DNA of 64,000 nt, from the NCBI GenBank assembly GCA_008933995.1, contig WARS01002947.1, positions 579,884-643,883 of the forward strand, written 5' to 3'. The notes under the pieces are model-generated. The model was not told where the DNA came from and did not search any database. It saw only the letters and a program-made list of their open reading frames with translations. How positions within the stretch are numbered: position 1 is the first letter of the stretch; every line of letters starts with the position of its first letter. Position numbers and translations under genes: made by a program. This document shows positions 24,918 to 37,226 of this stretch, in pieces. The stretch comes from Datnioides undecimradiatus (lineage: Eukaryota > Chordata > Actinopteri > Lobotiformes > Datnioididae).

Positions 24918-27900
24918 CTACATGGCTGTCTTACTGGGATTGTCAGGGTCAAAGGTCATGATCTCCATGTGGATAAGGCCTGATGGGAGAAGAGGACAGT
25001 GGGATTAAAAAAGTGCCAATTTGTTTTAGTGAGAGCATAGCACAGAGTCACTCCCTACACTTCCACAGCAAGCACAAATCATTTTTAATATACTGGAATA
25101 CCTGAGAAGTAAGGTTGAGGTTTATGCTTCATATGTGCACTGTAAGACTCACAGCATCATTGTAACAGTCAACTCTGGCCTCTTATTTGCAGCCATACTT
25201 ACTCTTCCACTCCCCAACAGCAAGCTCCATGCTCTCAAATGAGTCGTCATAGGGCTTAGAGTCTGGCTCGCTCTCAGGGTCGTGATATTCAGCCAGGAAA
25301 GGGTGCGACAGTCCCTGTTTAGCTGTCAGCCTTGTCTCCGGGTCCAACAGTAACATCCCCTCCAATAGGTCTACAGCTGGAAGCATCAGCACAGAAAAGA
25401 ATTCCATTATTCATAATACTTTCAAAATATTTTTTTTATTTCTTTAATAATTTTTTCTCTTAGCTTTCACTTGGCCTGTATGCATAATCTAAACTTCCTA
25501 TTAAGTAGCTATTCTCACCAAAGTTTGAAGAATTAAAAATACTCTGTAGATTTATCGCAGTGAAAATAAGGTGAACACATTTCATATTCAAGACGTTTTA
25601 GGGCATTGCAAAGGCATGCAAAGAAATTAGGTAAACTGACTATATTATGATATAATGTTATAACTGTCAATTAAAACTATGTAATGAAAACAAGCACACC
25701 ATTTGCATCCATGGATGGAAATACTTCCTTGAAGTTTTTCTTCTTTTGTGGAGGAAGACTTTGCACATAAGACTGCGCCTGGAAAACAGTTTAAACCATG
25801 CGTTAAAATACAGTGTAGTGCACACTGAGGTGAGATTCCTCTTGTGAGTCTCAAGGGCATTTCTACACCTCAGCTGCACTATTAACTTCTTCGTATTGTG
25901 AAGCTGTGTTTCTGCTGCTTTCTACTGTTTTATTGCTGAAAAAAATTAATTAAACGTTTGTCATTTTCCACTGATATTAAAAATGCAAACTGCATTTATG
26001 AGTGGGCTTGAATACCAAATAAGAAAGCTGTACGTCCTGACATCAGCCAGAATAATAAGCAAGTACACTCAACAAAACTTACATCTTTACTCTGCATCCT
26101 CTGAACCAGGGACGAGTCTGGTGTTCCTGTAACACGGAGGATCCTGTTTAGCTGATCAATACCTGAACAGGCTGGTTAGGGAAGTCTGATAGAGCTCAGC
26201 ATACAATGTGTGAGTCTCACATTCTGCACTTGACGTGGCAGTCCTTGGTTACAAAGTTTAGCAGCTGCTTCTGATATTGACTTCAGATGTTAGTAATTGA
26301 TTTGTTATATTTCATTTAGGCGTCATTTTTGTTGACTGGATGCAGGAAAAACAGTAGGATTGGCTCAACTGGTTAAACAAGCACTCCATTGATTTAGTGC
26401 AACACTTCTACAAAGTATGGGCACCAGCAAGAGACATTAAAAAAGGCTTAAGTAGTGCATCTCTAGTTTGACTCCCAGGCATAACTGAAGCTCCAACTTG
26501 GATCTTTCATACCCTGTATAACATGCTTTTTGTGTAAGTGCCCACCTTTTGTAAACTGACAACTGACAACTGAACTGACAACACTGATGACAACACTGAA
26601 GCTGTCATTTTCTTATATTAACAAAGAAACTCCCCCACAAACAACATGAGAGCTTGTAAACTGACCTTTAAGTATAAATGGATGAGGTGGTCCTGACAGA
26701 CTGACAAAGCTGCACTGAATCTTTCACATTTTAAACATTAAACAAATGGTTCACACTGAAATTAACGACATAGTGTTACAACACAGTGAGCTGAATATGT
26801 GAGGATACTGTCATGTCCTTGGAAAAGCACCTGGCCAGTGATCAGCTCTGCCAGGATACAGGCAGCTGACCAGACATCCACTGTGAGGGAGACAGGGAGA
26901 GAACTTTAGAAATGAAAATGTGTAAGACATTGTTGTAACTCACTGCAACATCCTGTTGTATTTTTAATAAACTTAAAAAATGACTATTTGTATTAAAAAG
27001 GGTAACATTATTACCTGTCTGACTGTAGTGCATCCAGTTGAATATGACCTCTGGTGCTCTGTACCAGCGCGTCACAACATAACCAGTCATCTCACTCTCC
27101 GTCTGTCTGGCCAGACCAAAATCCAGGATCTGAGAACAGATAGAGGTCAGAAGATGCCTCAATTGGTTTTTAATTTATTTTTTTATTCTTTTGCAATTTT
27201 GTAAGTCTTATGGTCCTCATGACCTGCACGATCTGATACGCAACATACCTTTAATTCGCAGTTCTCATTCACAGCAAGGTTACCAGGCTTCAGATCCTAC
27301 AATCAGACCGCATGAGGTTTGTTAATGGCACAAATCATGTTTTGTAATAAATGGGCTATGAAATAGTTCCAGAGACAGTTCAGCATTTCATGAAATACAT
27401 TCATTTTCTTTCTTACTGAGAGTTTGATGAAAACATTGACACTACTGTCATATCTGCAGACTAAATATGAATCTGCAGTCAGCTGGTAAGCTTAGCTTAG
27501 GATAACAAGTGAAAATAGCTAGCTCTGTCCACATGCAACAGAATCTGCCCATCGATGCCCTTGATGCTTTAGGACAAGTTACGTGAAAAAATGTGTAACA
27601 TTACTCTTACATTACTGTTGGCATCAGAACAGCTCTATCATAGCTGCCTTTAACACCTACAAAGTCTGGTATGAACTCACACATCAAACAAACTGACTGT
27701 TGGATTCAGATTCTGTCAGAAGTGAAGTCTCAGCAAGAAAGAAAATAAGAATGTTCCCAAAAACATCAAAATATTCTTTTGAAATTAAGTTAACACGTGG
27801 ACTATGAGGTGACAGTACGCAGTGTATTGAAAAAGGTTTAGATACCAACCCGGTGAATGATCCCTGCTGAGTGAATATACTGCAAAGAAGGAGAAAATAG

Positions 27901-30900
27901 ATTAGGATAGATAGGACACAGTACAGTGCACGTATACAAAGTGTAGCAGAGTACACAGACTGACACTGCTAATGGCTTTCCACACACAGACTCCACCCAC
28001 AGCCCCTAAAACAGGCAGATCACACAAAAGCTAGTCAAGAAGGTGCTCAGGGCCAACAGTGGTCCCAAAACAACACGAAACACCTTCAGGCAGACAGAAA
28101 AATAGACTCTTATTTTGGGGACTATGCCTAAACGAATGGAACAAGTTTAATATTCAATGCTATATTCACTTTTCTTTTATCACAGCTTTGGTCTCCACCA
28201 ACTGTCTTTAGCTGCTCAATGCTCCACTGAATTCATCAGCTGGTCACTAAATCAGTCTGTCTACCATTTGGCTTTAGGCAGGATGCGTAGATTGGGTTTA
28301 TCAGTGCTACAGAGAGCTATGAAAGTAAAGTTGGGTGAAGAAAGACTAAAATGATCATCTAAACAACACTAAAAAGCTCTGTAGAGCAGGTGAAGCTGCA
28401 CAATCAGGCTGTAACTTCAAATTCTGTGTCGGCCCACACAGGCCTTAAATAGATTGTGATATGGTCGGTGATTGGGAACTCCACTCATAAATAGAATAAC
28501 AAAACTTTATATTCAGTGCAAAGCATAGTTGTCCTACACCTTCTGCATTTGACTTCCCTTTGTCTCTTACAGGACTGAATTTCTGTAGAGAAAACATTCC
28601 ATACTCCTGCTGGAGTTCTTATCAAGTCAGTCTCTGAATCTCAGCACACACATGTGATGGAGACAATGGTCTATTTGGTGGTCTAAGGATCACTTAAATG
28701 CTCTTTGAGGGTGGTCAGTCCTTCTGGAATAGACAGGCCAGTGCACTTTGGGATGGTTTGGGATGGTTTGCAGTTAAATGTGAAGTTAAAATTAGGATTT
28801 GGTTCTTCCTGACTGAGTTGCTGCCTTAAATAAAAGTTTCACTTCAATTTATTTATTTTCGTTGTTGTTGATGATACTGACTGTCTTCGAAGCCTGAGCT
28901 AAATAATTAGGACCAGGTTCTTTGATTACATTTTAGGATCAAATACTCTCTTATGATCATGAACTTTGAGTTCTTACAATTTCTGCCAGTGTATGTAGTT
29001 AAAATGAACCTTGTATGCAAGCTGTCTGGTGTCTGGTCTCTACTTAAAATAATAAGTAGTGTTAACAATAAGAAATATATAGTAAAGTGAACATGTGGAC
29101 ATTTCAACTTCATTTAACACCTTCACTTCAGTTCTTCAATGTATTCTTTCAGTTTATTCAGTTCTTAACTCTTAATGACACATCAGCTTCTTTCAGTCCC
29201 TCATCTTTAACTCCCATTCCACTCTCTGCATCACAACTACCACCTCTATTTAATTCAGCTTTTCAGCTATTTCAAATGTGTCAGCAACAAATTTGACATT
29301 TTATTGTTTTATTGTCAATATGGCTCATTGGTTTCAGAATGTGTATTTTTATTTACAGTGTGAGTTTTTGTAAGAAACAAATAAACAGAGTAACAAACTT
29401 ACCTTGAGTCCCCTCAGAAGCTGGTAGATCAGGTATGTGATGATGCGTTCAGTTAATCTCCGCCTCTTCATAATGTGGCCCAGATCCTGGGCTACAAACG
29501 GCATCACCATATAACTGAAGAGAGAAAGAAGGTGAGTGAGTGAAACAAACAATGAAAGAGACAGACACAAATTAACAAATACATAATGGACAAAAAGTGG
29601 ACCAAGATACAGGCGATTATTGCTATGGTGAGGAAATGCAAACCAACAACTACCATGAAAGGGATCGCTCTCACGTAGCCTTGCTTTAACATTTCATACA
29701 TGCACACACACGCATACAGGGTCCCAACAAGCTGCAGCAACTAGCAGAGGAATGTGGTTTTTGACTCCCCAACTCACAAGGTTTGGAATTTTTCCAATGT
29801 GGAATCAGGTGTGAAGACGTTGAGGAGGCAGATCACCTTTAAGGAGAAACATACAAAGTGTTTTTAAAACACAAATCATGGAGGCTTGAAGGGGTAACAT
29901 GCAGTGCACAGTCAGTAATACAGCTTTACCCTGGAGCAACATCCAAGACAAATGTCATGTTTACAGCTCTGAAGCTTCTGGAGCTGCTGCAGCTCTGTTT
30001 CCATACTCAAGTTATTTGTTATGTATTCTGTTCTGAGACTGAATATAAGGCTTTCAGGCATCCAACACTGATAGCATGGTCCTTGGACTTTCAATTTAAG
30101 AAGTTGGAGTCTAAAAAGTTACAGTTGTTCCTTTTATTTGAAACAGACAAATCAAGAAGTAAAAAGAAGAAGTGTCCCTGTGACAAAAGAACAACAATAT
30201 CAATTCTCTCATCACATCTTCAGCAACATTACCACACATACTGACAGTGCAGTGTTTCAGACCATTGCAAACTAAGGACTGTTCCTGATCGCTTGGTTTC
30301 TGCTCTGTTGTATTACAGCCTACTTTCTACACCACACGTGACTGTGGTGCCCTCCAAAGATGAGCTACATCAAAGCAGATCTGTTAGTGTTTGTAGTTCC
30401 TCAAGGTTTTCAGGAAAAATAATGAACTATGAGGGTTCCTACAATACACAACAAGGTCAGCTTGTCAGGGAGCATTTATGACATATAGAATTCTGACACT
30501 TTGTTGAATTGTCAACAAAAGTTGCTTTTTCTAAGAATCTTCTCATGTCTTTTTGACTGTCATGTCTTCCTAAGCTTAGTGCTTACATTTTCATGCTGTA
30601 TGTGACGCAGCAGTCTGAGCTCTCTGTAGGCCCGTTTAGCATGGATGAGGGACTGGAAGGGACGATACAGCTTCTTGATGGCCACCTTTTCCTTGGTCTT
30701 CTGGTCAATAGCAGAACTAAATGGGAATAAAACACAATGACAAGGGCCTGTCACACAGTGCGATGGAACGGAATAAATCATGTGGTTACTAACTAGCTAT
30801 TGTTATTTTTGATCAAATTGTGGATGAAACAAATACTTAAAATTAATTAAAACAACTTTTGATAAACTGTTGGAAAATAACGCAAAAGACTTGCTGAACC

Positions 30901-31975
30901 AAATGGGATGATTTCTAATTCGTCTGATCAACACAGCAAAACCCACAGATATTCAATTTAGAATCATATAAACCAGGAAAAAATGTAGTTAAAAAAAGTA
31001 AATGAAATTAATAATTGTGTTATATAAATACATTATTTAAATGATGATCATTTCAGTCTCATTTTCATTTGCTTCCTAGAAAGACTCAACAGTACATTGA
31101 GAATGATTTGTTTAGGGATTTGCGGAGTCAAATCATAAACTCGTCAGGACTTGCCTCTACACTGACCAAACATGATAATATCAGTAAGACCTTGTCTGTC
31201 AGTGGTGTATCATTAGATAGAACTGTATCTCAGATATCTTGGATTCCTGTGGGCTGGGTCTCTCTCTGTTGGTGGAGGAGATTCTTGTGTTCCAGAGGAC
31301 CTGCACTGACTTGCTGACTTGCCTCAGGCAGACAATAGTGCTTCTGTTAGCAGATGTCAGAGTAATCTAGGACTCTTGGACTGCATGCAGCCTAGTCTGG
31401 GACTGGAATGCAGACTCAGTGCCTGCATTTATGTACAGAGCCTATAGAAAATCATTTGTGATACTAGCCATTCAAATGTTGATCGTGACACACATTTTAC
31501 CACGTTTATCACGCCTGGGTAAGAGCTTATGATTGGTGTATGAGGTGGGTAATTGTAATCCAAAGACGTTCATCTGTTCTCTGTGTAAAATAAAACATTA
31601 GAATTATCCAATGAGGAGCAGTTTTATCCTTGGATTAATTCTCTGTGTAAGAGTACAGACGCATTTACTGACAGGTCTAATTATTATAGCAGTATCACAC
31701 TGTGCTATGGGATTATTTGACAAACACGCTGAAAGAAACTGTACTTTACTGTACAAAACATTAAATAACTGGCACAAACTCTTCGACTCTTTCCTCGTCA
31801 GTGTGCCCGAAGTCGTGTGGCCCCTTGTTGGGTAAACTCACCAGACTGTCCCGTAAGCTCCGGAGCCGATCGACCGCAGCGCAGTGTATCGCTCCGGGAT
31901 GTCCCAGGTCGTTTTCTGGACCTCCAGTCTGTGAAAACCCGGTCTGACGGGGGAATCCTTGATTGGGGACTCCAT
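24918..31975 (-). CDS. p38-class MAP kinase (gamma/delta type; mapk12/mapk13-like), complete, 12 exons
   Basis: Encodes a stress-activated Ser/Thr kinase of the p38 family, acting in cytoplasm and nucleus downstream of MKK3/6. Exons in gene order (minus strand): 31975-31842, 30716-30587, 29836-29778, 29514-29403, 27879-27850, 27296-27249, 27129-27015, 26880-26809, 26162-26083, 25778-25700, 25376-25203, 24979-24918. They total 1095 nt, 364 aa plus stop, and sizes match p38 genes (130, 59, 112, 30, 48, 115, 72, 174). Landmarks: Gly loop GSGAYGTV at 37-44, VAIK lysine K59, HRDLKPGN with catalytic D156, DFG at 174-176, and the TGY activation motif at 186-188, which is diagnostic of p38. The gatekeeper is Met112 (FYMVMPF), and [17 protein letters not shown] matches gamma/delta rather than alpha/beta (Thr gatekeeper, VATRW). 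[19 protein letters not shown] and a C-terminal KTAM resembling a class I PDZ ligand lean to gamma (mapk12). The paralogue is not settled, so no symbol is given. Exon 3 has an unusual AAAG acceptor; all joins keep frame. Confidence 0.93.
27395..27600 (+). repeat. Dispersed fish repeat in p38 intron 5
   Basis: The phrases ACTGTCATATCTGCAGACTA, CAGTCAGCTGG and AAGCTTAGCTTAGG, then AAAATAGCTAGCTCTGTCC, match a short interspersed repeat that is very common in teleosts (TTAGCTTAGCATAAAGACTGG type). The class (non-autonomous DNA element or SINE) is not settled. It lies between exons at 27249-27296 and 27850-27879. Confidence 0.5.
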
Positions 31976-32100
31976 GGTCTTTCAGTCACAAAACGTCTAC
32001 AGTCCCGGACTTTGAATCAAACAGGTGAGCTTTGGCAGCAAAGGTGGACACGCCCCTTTTCTCCACAGCCTGCCCCCTGGTCACGTGTCTGAGCTGTCAT
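31976..32100 (-). promoter_or_regulatory. 5' leader and core promoter region of the p38 kinase gene
   Basis: Sequence directly before the kinase start codon is GC-richer than its surroundings and holds a CGCCCC motif near 32052-32057. No TATA box was seen at a sensible distance, which suits a broadly expressed gene. The extent is inferred. Confidence 0.4.
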
Positions 32101-33943
32101 TCCTTCCAACCATCAGCTGTCAAAAACACGTCCGACATCTGACCCCTCAAATACACAACAAATGCCAATATAGCCAATGACTGCAGGTCACTAGGTAGCG
32201 CAGGCCGGCTGAGGGAGGCAACTAATCTGCGCTCAAAGTACTTTAGTTAGTTTAGTTAGTCACTTTACATGTTTAGATTTTTAGAACACATATGAAGAGC
32301 TCGTAAAATAGATGAAAAATACTTGTTTTGCATTAATACAACTAACAAGAGTTTAAATAGTCCTCATTCATCCAAAAACAGCTTCCTCCATGTGGGCATA
32401 TGTGCCTGTGTGACACAACCACAATGTTCCATATTGTAGTGTTGATTAGTGACAAAGCCTCTTCAGACTCAGGCTGTGTAAGTGGCCACTGGATGTTCTT
32501 GGATGCATAGTATAGTTTGAAAGTCGACCATGTTAGATGTATCTCTCTGGTTACATGGGGCAGTAATGACAGACCATTTGTTCATTTAATGACAGTCCCT
32601 GGTGGGATTCATTCAGTAAGCAGAGATCAGTGTGTATGACTGAGCAAGAATTCCAGCACATGTAAGTTCAGTTTTCTCAATTCAGATCTTCAGACTTCAC
32701 TTCTCATTGTCGGGGATCCCACTGAGCCCACTGCTGTATGTGTAACAATGATAATAAATGTAAAAACAACATTTTCTCTTCTTTAGAAACTTTAGCTGCC
32801 TGGAAACCTACAAACATTCTAGCTAAATGTCTCTTTCTAAAGTTCACACTCACAGCTGGAACATTTGTGAGACTTGACATGGGTCTTTTTTCAGTATGCA
32901 TGTAGCGTATAATCTATTATTTTGCTTTTACTGTCAGTGGATAGACACTCAGTGGGAACTTTATCAGTGACTCATGTACAATATGTTGCAATTCAAAACA
33001 CAGTTCATCTGTAGGCATGACAGAAAGCATATTCTGCCTGTCCTGAGTTTAGAATGTTCACTTTGTGTCATCAAAAATGAATAAATTCTGTTATGTGTTT
33101 GATAATGTATCCATTTTCATCCCCTATTTACACAAAGAGGGAAGGAGGAATATTAGAAGCATCTCTGAATGAAATGAAAATAATGTAGTACTGTACAACA
33201 ACAACAACAACAACAACAGCAAAACACATAATTTAGTAAACACCTTATAAGACCTGTTGATGTGTCCTATTTAAGTGGTCACCGAGTGTATAATAAAGGC
33301 AGTTGTGACTTCTCTCTCAATGTCTGTGTATTAGTAAAGACTTAATCATCAGACCCTTTCACAAGCACTCCAGCAGTATGGGCCTTAACAGCGCGGGACA
33401 CCTGCACGTTCCACAACGTTTAATCTGGCATCTGTGCCATGGACCAGCAGGGGGCAGTCACACGTCACCCCCGTAGGCTGAGACAAGGAAGACAGTCCGA
33501 AATCATTGTTCACTCTCATCCCCGAGGATTTCAGGGCAGGAGTCAGAGATTTAAATAGAACTCACTTTCTACCACAACAGAACATAACGACAAACAATGA
33601 CAGCACACTCACACAAGAGAATTACATAGAAACAATATTTGGTTTGGTTATAGAAAAACTAAATGATTATAGCTTGAACCGAGTGACCAACTGACTATAC
33701 AGTGTGAATAGGATCACACACCCGAGTCTCATCTGTCACTCGGTCTTTATTAGGTTCATGCTTCTACAATGAGTCCACGCCGCGGCTCTCTGTCTGGAGC
33801 GGCCACAATGCGCACATACACACACAGCGTCAAGCCAGCAGAGGCAGAGAAACATGTCTGAGGAGGAGGTTTCAAAATAAAAGCCTGAGGTTCGAGCGCC
33901 TCTGTACTGGAGGCAGAGGCACAGGCTAGGAAATATCTATCTA
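32101..33943. other. Gene-free stretch upstream of the p38 gene
   Basis: No supported exon. A (CAA)n run lies at 33195-33219. The text at about 33350-33480 is slightly GC-richer, but I see no clear promoter or exon. Confidence 0.5.
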
Positions 33944-34800
33944 CAGTTGCAATCAGAAATATATAGGGATGTGGATGAAAGATAATGACAAGAGAAAAAG
34001 AAGTTGACTTCACTTTGAAATTCAAATGAAAAATGCAACTAATTTAACACTTGTGCATGTGTAGTATTATCCCCCCAGCTTCAGTATTTTGTGGAGCATC
34101 CTTTAGCTTTTATAACTTCGAACAAACGTTTTGAGTAAGTGCTGACAAGCTTCTTCCACCTGTCGATTGGAATCTTTGCCCATTATTCACATGCAAAAGC
34201 CTCTAGCCCAGTGATGTCTGATGGCTTCCGTGCTGTCACTACCTTCTTAAAACCCCACCAAAGATTTTAAATCCGATTTAAATCTGGTGACTGAGAAGGC
34301 TTTTTCTCAGCCAAGCTTTGGCTGACTTGAAAGTGTCCTTTGGATCATTGTCTTGCTGGAAAGTCCAGTGATCACCAAGGTTTAATTTGTCAACAGCAGG
34401 CATCACATTTTTCTTTAAAATGGCCTGGTATTTCCAGGAATCGATGGTTCCGGTACATGATCAAGACTGCCAGTTCCTGCTGCAGAACAACAGCACCATA
34501 TCAAAGACCCACCTCCATGCTTGACCATGGGGATGGTATTCTTCTGGTCATTCACACGCCAGACATACCACTGGTCCATATGTCCAAACAGTTCCAGTTT
34601 GGTTTCTTCTAAACTATAGATCTGTCTCTCAAAACTCCTCCTCCTCCTTCTAGTTGACTTTGGACATTCCATGTGTGAAGTCCTTGTTTATTAAGTGCAT
34701 GTCTTATGGTTGCCACTGAAGCACTTGTACCAGCCTTCATCAGGTCATCCCAGGTGTCTTGCAGTCACACGGAGTTTTCTTAGTTTGACAGCGAACAAAT
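33944..34800 (-). mobile_element. Tc1-like DNA transposon, degraded
   Basis: The left end reads TA then CAGTTGCAATCAGAAAT, a terminal sequence of a known fish Tc1-like family inserted at TA. The minus strand encodes transposase pieces: GHMDQWYVWR, DQKNTIPMVKHGGGS and CCCSAAGTG, the region between the catalytic acidic residues of Tc1 transposases. The reading frame is broken in several places and the right terminal repeat was not found. From 34395 on the sequence is also present, with changes, at 44948-45362. Confidence 0.8.
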
Positions 34801-35329
34801 GAAGGATCATTATAGAGTTCCCTATATTTACTCATATTAACTCCACTTTAGCCCATAAACTAATGAAGGCTTTAAAAGCAACAGTATTATATAGGGGTTG
34901 GTTGCATATGGCTATCTTAACAAAATATACTGTTACACACAAGTACGACATTATCCATTTTATGTGTTGATTTTATGTATCACTCAACACATAAATAAGT
35001 CATCCGAAGCAGAATCTTGCTTTCTGAATATTTCCAAATGCAACTGTATGTTATTGCATGATAGCTCAGTGGAGCAAGAACACATTATAGAAATACATAT
35101 GTAAAACTATAAGTAGCCTAGACCACTCTGCTAATGCATGAAATTATCCATTTCAGAATAATATATTTTACATTTAGCGATCAGTTATTGATGCTTTCAC
35201 GTGTACATCACTAACGTTGCGCTTATTTTAATCCACAGTAATAAATTCTATCTATATCTTTTACTTCCAATCATTCAGGCTGCAGGTTTCGGATTATATT
35301 TTGAAGGCGAGTCAATTAGATTTCCTGTC

Positions 35330-35668
35330 CCACCCTGTCTGACTCCGTACCTCTTGTCTCAGCAGACTGTCCGCTGCTCTGACTGTTGTTAGTGGAGACC
35401 GGAGCGTGTCCGGAGCACCTGCGATCGCACAGCAGAGACTGCTTAATGTGCTGACGGGAACACACAGACATACACAGACACACACATATACAGACACAAC
35501 CTCTGGACTTGGACTGTGTTTCTCTCAGTAGGACGGTGACTCTCCCCTAGTTTTCCTGAGGGAAAACTAAAAGTATCGCGAAGTTGTTGACCCTCTTCAA
35601 CGTGGATGTGGGTCTATGTTTCGCTCAACACCGTGGACGGCTGATCACACACATTGCTCATCTCACAG
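35330..35668 (+). other. Candidate 5' untranslated first exon and promoter, copy A
   Basis: A CpG-richer block in an AT-rich region (GGAGACCGGAGCGTGTCCGGA, GCGATCGCACAGCAG) ends in CTCACAG followed by GTAAGA, a near-ideal splice donor. There is no long open frame, so it would be an untranslated exon of a + strand gene whose coding exons lie beyond this window. The start is approximate. No transcript evidence is available here. Confidence 0.4.
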
Positions 35669-36874
35669 GTAAGACCCATCATTTGTTAATAAATGAATGA
35701 AAGAGGATGTTGTTGTTTGCAGTGTCACGTGGGCTAAACGATACTTCTTGATACCGCTTTTGTTTTTACACTGCAGACACGGGACTTCAAAGGGAACGCT
35801 GAGCTTGTCTCCTGTTGTGGTACAGAACCCAAAGTGATTGGTGTGACGCTTCATGTCCTACCTGCCACAGACCCACACCTCTGACCTCTCGTCTCATGGC
35901 TTTGCACTGGGAGCACTGTCCCTTTGTCAGCTGATGTAGGAATGTGTGTGAGCCAAATGTCAAATACCTAGATCACCTGCTAGCAATCTGCTGGACACAC
36001 ACAGCTGAGTGTTTACTGCCTTCTTTACAAAACACTGGTGATCTTTTTCCCATGTTTGCTGAACTTGACAGGAGTTCATAGGCTTTTAGATGTGTTTCTG
36101 GCATTTCTGGGTGATGATGATGGACAGTGTTTATTCATATTTGGCTGTGAAATATGAGGATTGAAACAGCTTCATTACCTGTTTGAATATTATGAGGTTT
36201 CTTTTTCTATATTATACAGTTCATGGGAAAGCACCAGTGTCAGTTTAACCTGTGTTTAGAGCCAGTGGTACCATGATTTCACCTGTTCACAGACAAGGTG
36301 AGGTTTGGCCTATGGAGAACCTCCCCTCCAGTCTGTGTTTTGCACCAGCTGAGTGTGTGAGTGTATGGAGATGCTGAACCTAAAGTGAGGAAGCTTTTCA
36401 GTGTGGGGTAAAAAAGGAACATGGAGTTGAGTTCAGCTGTTGGTTCCCTTCTTCTTTACCAGCTGTTAGATTTTATCTCGCAAAATGATAAACATCTTAG
36501 AAACTGATCAAAATCAAAACATCTGAAAACATGATTTCATGCAAAACAGTGTTGCGTTGTGGGAAGAGGGTTTTCTTCACAAATATACTGGAAGAAGATC
36601 AAATGTCTGAGAGCAAATTTCATTTCCAACCTCTGTACAGATTCTTGTGGTAGTGAAGCCCAAACCTTGGCACGTAATCTCCTCTTTCCTCTGCCCTTAC
36701 ATGGGCTCCCAGCATCCACACATTTTTGAATAGCAGGCCATCTGCTTGCTGAGCGTCCAAAAGCACAATATCACATTACCCACACTGGCTGTGGGGGATG
36801 AATGGAAGTGTGCGTGGTGCTGGCATTACAGTGTCGGAGACTGTGTGGAATAGTTCGATTGTTCACAGACTTGA

Positions 36875-37226
36875 CCTGTGTGTAGGATTTAGTGGCATCT
36901 AGCTGTGAGGCTGCAGATTGCAACCAAGTCAATATCATTCCACTCCCCCTCCTCTTCTGAGCGTGCAGGAGCTATGGCTGCGATTAATGCAAATGGGTCT
37001 CAGTGTTTGGTCTGTCTGTTCGACTGTAGAAACATGGTGCTGCAACATGGCGGTCCCTGTGTAGATGTAGATGTACTGAACCTGTTCTAAGCTAACAACA
37101 ACACACAATGTCTCTTGACCTCATGACTTTTATTTTATATTTTCATACTCTAACTAATGCATATCCTATGAGTTTTTTATGTTCAGTTTCTGCCAATGGT
37201 TCTCCTAAAACCCACATACTGGAAAC
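36875..37226 (+). mobile_element. MITE-like non-autonomous DNA element, copy A
   Basis: The left end CCTGTGTGTAGGATTTAGTGG and the right end, whose reverse complement reads CCAGTATGTGGGTTTTAGGA, form imperfect terminal inverted repeats of a type very common in teleosts (CCAGTGTGTAGGATTTAG). The interior includes AACATGGCGGTCC-like text seen in that family. The 61-codon open frame inside is not a gene. Confidence 0.6.

Noticed and set aside
31798-31989. Arg-rich frame at the p38 first exon
   Set aside because: Wrong frame; the frame starting MESPIKDS joins correctly to exon 2 and gives the p38 glycine loop.
36905-37090. 61-codon frame, repeated near 47469-47660
   Set aside because: It lies inside a MITE-like element and is kept only because the whole block is duplicated.
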